Part shown: piece after piece, positions 43,520 to 47,074 of the stretch
Numbering within the stretch: position 1 is the first letter of the stretch
Layout of the letters: each line of letters begins with the position of its first letter
Origin: Puniceicoccaceae bacterium
GTDB lineage: Bacteria > Verrucomicrobiota > Verrucomicrobiia > Opitutales > Opitutaceae
Assembly (NCBI GenBank): GCA_007695295.1
Contig: REEB01000097.1
Location: 1 to 47,074 of the forward strand
DNA: 47,074 nucleotides
Direction of reading: 5' to 3'
The notes under the pieces: model-generated
Told to the model about the DNA's origin: nothing
The model's input: only the letters and a program-made list of their open reading frames with translations
The model's database searches: none
Program-made: the position numbers and the translations under genes

Positions 43520-44856
43520 AATCCCATCGCCCGCCGCCGGCCGGTTTGGTCTTCGCCCTCGCCTTCGGGCTGCTTGCAGTGATGACCTCCGCCCTTGCCC
43601 TGCTGCTGCGCGGCCAGCTCCACGAGGCCATTCTGGCCGCCGAAGGCGAGGCCATGCTCGCCCTCGTCAACCAAGCCCGCGCGGACCCGTTTCACGAAGG
43701 CGACCCGGTTTCCATTCTTCTCGAAGCTTCCGGCCGGCCCGGCATTGTGGGCGCCGGCCTTTACGCCAAAGGTCCCCATCCTCTCGAAAGCCTGCCTGTG
43801 ACCCTGCTCCTGCCTCCCCTGGCCCCGGCCGACCGCGCCGCCCTCGAGCAGCGTCCGTTTCTGGTCCGCTTCATCCGCCGCGCCGATGCCGCCGACCTCT
43901 TCGGTTTTCCACTCCGCATCGAGGCCGAATCCCATCCCTTCCTGCCCTTGGTCGAGATCACCCTTCCTTTCACCGCCGGCGAAGGGCCCGGGGCCATCCG
44001 CTTCCTCTCCGAAGGCTGGTCGATGCGGGAACGGCTTCACCGCCTCGATCGGAGCCTCGTTCTGCTGGTCGGCAGCCTGCTCTTGGCCGCCGGCCTGCTC
44101 CTCGCCGGCCTCCTCCACTGGTCCTACAGCCGCCTTCGCAAGAGCCACGGGCTGCTCGAACAATCCTCCCGGGAACTCTCCGAAGCCTCCCGCAACGCCG
44201 CCATCGGCAGCCTGACCGCTCATCTTCTCCACGGGATAAAAAGTCCCGTCCACGGCCTGCTCGCCTCCCTCGAGAATCCGGCCCACGACTCCACCGAAAC
44301 CCGGGAGCTGCTCCGCCTCGCCCGGCAAGGCGCCCAGCGCCTCGAAGCCATGGTCAACCGCACCCTCGGCATCCTCCAGGATGTCCATCACGGCCTTGGC
44401 TTCGAATGGACCGCGGAGGACTTTGGCGAAACCCTTCGGCGCCTCCCTTTGCCCGAGTCCGGATCCCTGCCGCTTCGTATCCAGATTTCTGGCACATCGA
44501 CAATCGACAACCTCCGCGCGAACCATGCGCTGCTCATTCTTGAAACCCTCATTGAAAACGCCCGCGAGGCCGCCGGCCCCGGTACGGAAATCGGCCTTCG
44601 GATCAATGCCCTCGCGGAGCATTGGCACTTCACAGTCCGGGACCATGGCCCCGGCATCGAACCACAGGTCCGGGAGAGACTCTTCCAGCCCGGGCACAGC
44701 ACCAAGCCCCACGGCGCCGGCCTCGGCCTCAGCATCGCCCGCCAACTCGCCCGTCAGGCCGGCGGCGACCTTCGGCTGATCAATTCCGGGCCCGCAGGCA
44801 CCACTTTCCGCCTCGTCCTCCCGGCCCAGCCCAGCCCCTCCAATGCATCCGCGTGA
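43516..44856 (+). CDS. Membrane sensor histidine kinase
   Basis: This kinase (446 residues from GTG 43516) has two membrane helices (about 9-31 and 180-201), bracketing a roughly 145-residue periplasmic sensor domain. A short linker leads to the HisKA region with phosphoacceptor H239 in LLHGIKSPVHGL, where the usual acidic residue after His is Gly. The ATPase domain has ENAREAA, VRDHGPGI, the HGAGLGLSIARQLARQ lid and GTTFRLVLP. The start overlaps the barrel stop by GTGA. It should pair with the NtrC-type regulator at 40049; the two genes flank the coiled-coil and barrel genes. Confidence 0.92.
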   Translation: MKSHRPPPAGLVFALAFGLLAVMTSALALLLRGQLHEAILAAEGEAMLALVNQARADPFHEGDPVSILLEASGRPGIVGAGLYAKGPHPLESLPVTLLLPPLAPADRAALEQRPFLVRFIRRADAADLFGFPLRIEAESHPFLPLVEITLPFTAGEGPGAIRFLSEGWSMRERLHRLDRSLVLLVGSLLLAAGLLLAGLLHWSYSRLRKSHGLLEQSSRELSEASRNAAIGSLTAHLLHGIKSPVHGLLASLENPAHDSTETRELLRLARQGAQRLEAMVNRTLGILQDVHHGLGFEWTAEDFGETLRRLPLPESGSLPLRIQISGTSTIDNLRANHALLILETLIENAREAAGPGTEIGLRINALAEHWHFTVRDHGPGIEPQVRERLFQPGHSTKPHGAGLGLSIARQLARQAGGDLRLINSGPAGTTFRLVLPAQPSPSNASA

Positions 44857-44937
44857 AGGTCCAGAGCCGCCCGCACATGACTCCAAGCCCGAGTTTTCAG
44901 CGTGCATCCACCCATCCCGGCCGTTAGGGATGCGCCC

Positions 44938-45927
44938 ATGAAGAAAACCCCGGAGCCGGAAAAACCGAGGGCCCTCACCTCCTACACCATCGTCCTCGAC
45001 GACGCCCAACAGGAGAAACTGCGGGCTTGGTGCGAACGCCGACTCTGGGAACACCACCAGCCGCCCTACGCCCGCTTCGGCTACCGCGGGCCGGAGGTCA
45101 ACATCGTCGTCTACACCAGCGGCAAGGGCGTCATCCAGGGCCGGGGCACCGAGGAGTTCATCACCCACGTGCTTGAGCCCGAGATCACCGGCGACCCCCG
45201 CCTCGGCTACGACGAGGTCCACCACCCCGAGTGGTTCGAGCTGCACGCCGGCCTCGACGAGAGCGGCAAGGGCGACTTTTTCGGCCCCCTCGTCACCGCC
45301 TGCGTCGTCGCCGACCGACCCCAGGTCGAGGCTTGGCTCAAGGCCGGCATCCGCGACAGCAAAAAAATCGGCGACAACGAGATCCTCAAGCTGGACAAGC
45401 TCATCCGGGACACCAAGGACACCGCCGTCGCCTGCGCCACCTGCTCGATGCCGAAATACAACGAGCTCATGGCCCGGCCCCGCGCCAACCTCAATCTCTT
45501 CCTCGCCTGGCTCCACGCCAAGTCGCTCGAAGAGGCCCTTGCCAAACGGAAGGCACCCTGGGGTTTGCTCGACCAGTTCAGCAAGCAAAACCTTGTCGGC
45601 CGTTATTTCAAGGATGCCGCTTTCGACCTGCGCATGCGCACCCGGGCGGAAGAGGACCCTGTCGTCGCGGCCGCTTCCGTGGTCGCCCGTGCCGAGTACG
45701 TCCGCCGCATGAAGGCGTTGTCCAAGCGCTTCGACATTGAACTCACCAAGGGCGCCGGTCCCAAGGTATCCGCGGAAGCGCGACAGATCATCGAACGGCA
45801 CGGAACCTCCGCCCTCCGTGAGATCGCCAAACTCCACTTCCGAACCGCCTACGAAGTCGTTTCCGCGGCCGGCAAGCTGGACGAACTCCCGCTCCCGCCT
45901 CCGAAGGCCCGCACTCCTTTCCGGTAA
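44938..45927 (+). CDS. rnhC: Ribonuclease HIII
   Basis: This 329-residue enzyme cuts RNA in RNA-DNA hybrids. The N-terminal TBP-like substrate-binding domain (about 14-95, ending FITHVLEPEI) is the mark of HIII. The catalytic part has LHAGLDESGKGDFFGPLV, GIRDSKKIGD and EEDPVVAAASVVARAEYVRR. The start is ATG 44938; 12 codons upstream are in frame but unlikely. RNase HII follows with only four bases between the two genes. Confidence 0.95.
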   Translation: MKKTPEPEKPRALTSYTIVLDDAQQEKLRAWCERRLWEHHQPPYARFGYRGPEVNIVVYTSGKGVIQGRGTEEFITHVLEPEITGDPRLGYDEVHHPEWFELHAGLDESGKGDFFGPLVTACVVADRPQVEAWLKAGIRDSKKIGDNEILKLDKLIRDTKDTAVACATCSMPKYNELMARPRANLNLFLAWLHAKSLEEALAKRKAPWGLLDQFSKQNLVGRYFKDAAFDLRMRTRAEEDPVVAAASVVARAEYVRRMKALSKRFDIELTKGAGPKVSAEARQIIERHGTSALREIAKLHFRTAYEVVSAAGKLDELPLPPPKARTPFR

Positions 45928-45931
45928 TCCG

Positions 45932-46738
45932 ATGGCCGAGGTCGAGTCCGCCCCGAAACAACGCCGCCGCCTCCGCGGCTTCGACCTCGACCGCCTTCGT
46001 GGCGGCCCCGGTATCATCGGGGTGGACGAAGCCGGCCGCGGGGCTTTCGCCGGACCAGTCGTTGCCTGCGCCCTGCTCGCCGGCGAAGCCTTTCTCCGCG
46101 GCTCCTGGTGCCGCCGACACGCCTCCGGGATCGACGACTCCAAAGCACTGAGCCCAGCCCGGCGGGCCCGTCTCCTCGGCCTGCTTCGGCCGCTCGCCGA
46201 GCGCGGCGAGGTCGTCTATGCCACCGGCGTGGGTGAGATCGAGGAGATCGAAACCCACAACATCGTCGGCGCCACCACCCTCGCCATGCGTCGCGCGCTC
46301 CTCAGGGTCGCCCGCCTCGCCGGACTCGACCCGCGCCCGCCCGATCCGCTCTTCGCCTCCGCCCGCCCCACCGCTCCGGCCAATGCACCCCGGTTTCTCG
46401 AAGCTTACACCATCCTCGTCGACGGCCGGCCGCTGCGGGGTCTCGGCTTCAAGCACCAGGGCGTGGTCGACGGGGACGCCCTTTCCCTCACCATCGCCCT
46501 CGCTTCCATCGTGGCCAAGGAAACCCGCGACCGCCTAATGGTGCAGCTCGACGGTCAAGCGCCCGACTACGGATTCGCAAACCACAAAGGCTACGGCACT
46601 CCCTCCCATCGCGAGTCGATTGTCCGGCATGGACCGTCTCCCTGGCACCGCCCGTCGTTTCTCCACAAACTGCTCCGCACCATCGAGGATCCCGGCCAGC
46701 TCACCCTCTTCGGACCGTCGGATCCGGCCGGATCGTAA
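45932..46738 (+). CDS. rnhB: Ribonuclease HII
   Basis: This 268-residue enzyme removes ribonucleotides embedded in DNA. The motifs are GIIGVDEAGRGAFAGPVVA, GIDDSKAL, and VDGDALSLTIALASIVAKETRD. It ends LFGPSDP. The protein is longer than most HII (about 200 residues); a Pro/Ala-rich insert near 128-150 (LDPRPPDPLFASARPTAPA) explains much of this. The start is ATG 45932, four bases after the rnhC stop. Confidence 0.95.
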   Translation: MAEVESAPKQRRRLRGFDLDRLRGGPGIIGVDEAGRGAFAGPVVACALLAGEAFLRGSWCRRHASGIDDSKALSPARRARLLGLLRPLAERGEVVYATGVGEIEEIETHNIVGATTLAMRRALLRVARLAGLDPRPPDPLFASARPTAPANAPRFLEAYTILVDGRPLRGLGFKHQGVVDGDALSLTIALASIVAKETRDRLMVQLDGQAPDYGFANHKGYGTPSHRESIVRHGPSPWHRPSFLHKLLRTIEDPGQLTLFGPSDPAGS

Positions 46739-46864
46739 GTCTTTTCCAACTACGGATCGCTCCGGTCCGCAGGCGGTTTCCCGTTTCCGCCGGACCAGGC
46801 CCGGACCGGTATCAGGCGGGCCAGCCGGACCCTGAGTTCAACAGTGGGACACCCTGTCCATACC

Positions 46865-46912
46865 CGTAATCCTAATCCTAATCGTAATCGTAATCGTAAT
46901 CGCAATCCCATT
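46865..46912 (+). repeat. Tandem hexamer repeat (CGTAAT type)
   Basis: Eight hexamers in a row: CGTAAT, CCTAAT twice, CGTAAT three times, CGCAAT, CCCATT. The edges degrade gradually. Hexamers of this kind are AT-richer than the genome around them. Confidence 0.9.
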
Positions 46913-46990
46913 CCCCCATTCTTTCGCAGGTCCAGCGCCGTACCCCGATGATTCGTCATTACAGTCACCAGCACTCGAACAGCCGATCAA

Positions 46991-47016
46991 GATTACGAGC
47001 AGGATTACGATTACGA
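46991..47016 (-). repeat. Inverted copy of the hexamer repeat (GATTAC units)
   Basis: The units GATTAC, GAGCAG, GATTAC, GATTAC are the reverse-complement type of the CGTAAT cluster at 46865-46912. The clusters lie 78 bases apart in opposite orientation and could pair into a long stem. Confidence 0.85.
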
Positions 47017-47074
47017 CGGGCCGCGGGACACCCCATCCAGCAACCTAGCCATTGCCAATCGACGACTTGCGCAC

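Larger units (their letters stand above)
46739..47074. other. Non-coding region with hexamer repeats
   Basis: No believable gene is seen in these 336 bases. The stretch holds a cluster of CGTAAT-type hexamers (46865-46912), an inverted smaller cluster (46991-47016), and two copies of GGGACACCC (46846-46854 and 47025-47033). The first GGGACACCC belongs to a GGACA-CCC-TGTCC inverted repeat (46847-46859). Confidence 0.7.

Noticed and set aside
43474-46143. Long minus-strand frame (889 codons) opposite the kinase and RNase HIII
   Set aside because: It spans two well-supported plus-strand genes; shadow frame.
46865-47016. CRISPR array
   Set aside because: The units are contiguous 6-base repeats without spacers of constant length and there are no cas genes.

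Overview
The window is GC-rich, densely coded, and carries no phage, plasmid, insertion-sequence or CRISPR signature. The gene set fits a member of the Verrucomicrobiota, most likely the Opitutia. The clues are two proteins with an IPEAST...FRRRK type PEP-CTERM tail, a formylglycine-type sulfatase, a Lys/Ala-rich histone-like protein, a GNAT-nitrilase fusion, an animal-like UDP-glucose dehydrogenase, and few Shine-Dalgarno sequences. No marker gene fixes the taxon, so this is inference.

Layout. 1-2.5 kb: a truncated glycosidase fragment divergent from a sulfatase (polysaccharide use). 2.8 kb: tRNA-His. 3-6.7 kb: a membrane protein of unknown function, an AbgT transporter and a dipeptide epimerase. 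6.9-8.3 kb: two tandem paralogous PEP-CTERM proteins, each with its own UUCG-type or similar terminator. 8.4-14.5 kb: RlmN, an LptF/G permease, an MscS channel, a soluble PAS histidine kinase and a GNAT-nitrilase fusion. 14.6-24.6 kb: tRNA-Cys, a Tat-exported superoxide dismutase, a YceI pair, HtpG, MgtE, a class IV aminotransferase, a histone-like/HTH protein, OppA and RecR. 24.7-30.8 kb: YbaB, then a DUF432-MscS-5-oxoprolinase run. 30.8-37.5 kb: an alpha-toroid protein, UDP-glucose dehydrogenase, exonuclease III and two overlapping KefB-like antiporters. 37.6-44.9 kb: MFS, an MscS-like protein, an NtrC-type regulator, a secreted coiled-coil protein, an outer-membrane barrel and a membrane histidine kinase. 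44.9-46.7 kb: RNase HIII and RNase HII in tandem. 46.7-47.07 kb: non-coding DNA with hexamer repeats.

The most system-like region is 40049-44856. An NtrC-family regulator is followed by a good match to a sigma-54 (-24/-12) promoter. That promoter reads into an operon, chained by GTGA stop/start overlaps, for a periplasmic coiled-coil protein with an internal repeat, an outer-membrane beta-barrel and a membrane histidine kinase. The logic resembles ZraPSR/CpxP envelope-stress circuits, but with a barrel added and unrelated-looking effectors. It may be an undescribed envelope-sensing module.

Other points of interest are the near-identical 3' ends of the PEP-CTERM twins (gene conversion), the H1-like/HTH fusion, the coupled antiporter pair, and the inverted CGTAAT hexamer clusters at the right end. 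All functional calls rest on motif recognition by eye; no database search was run.
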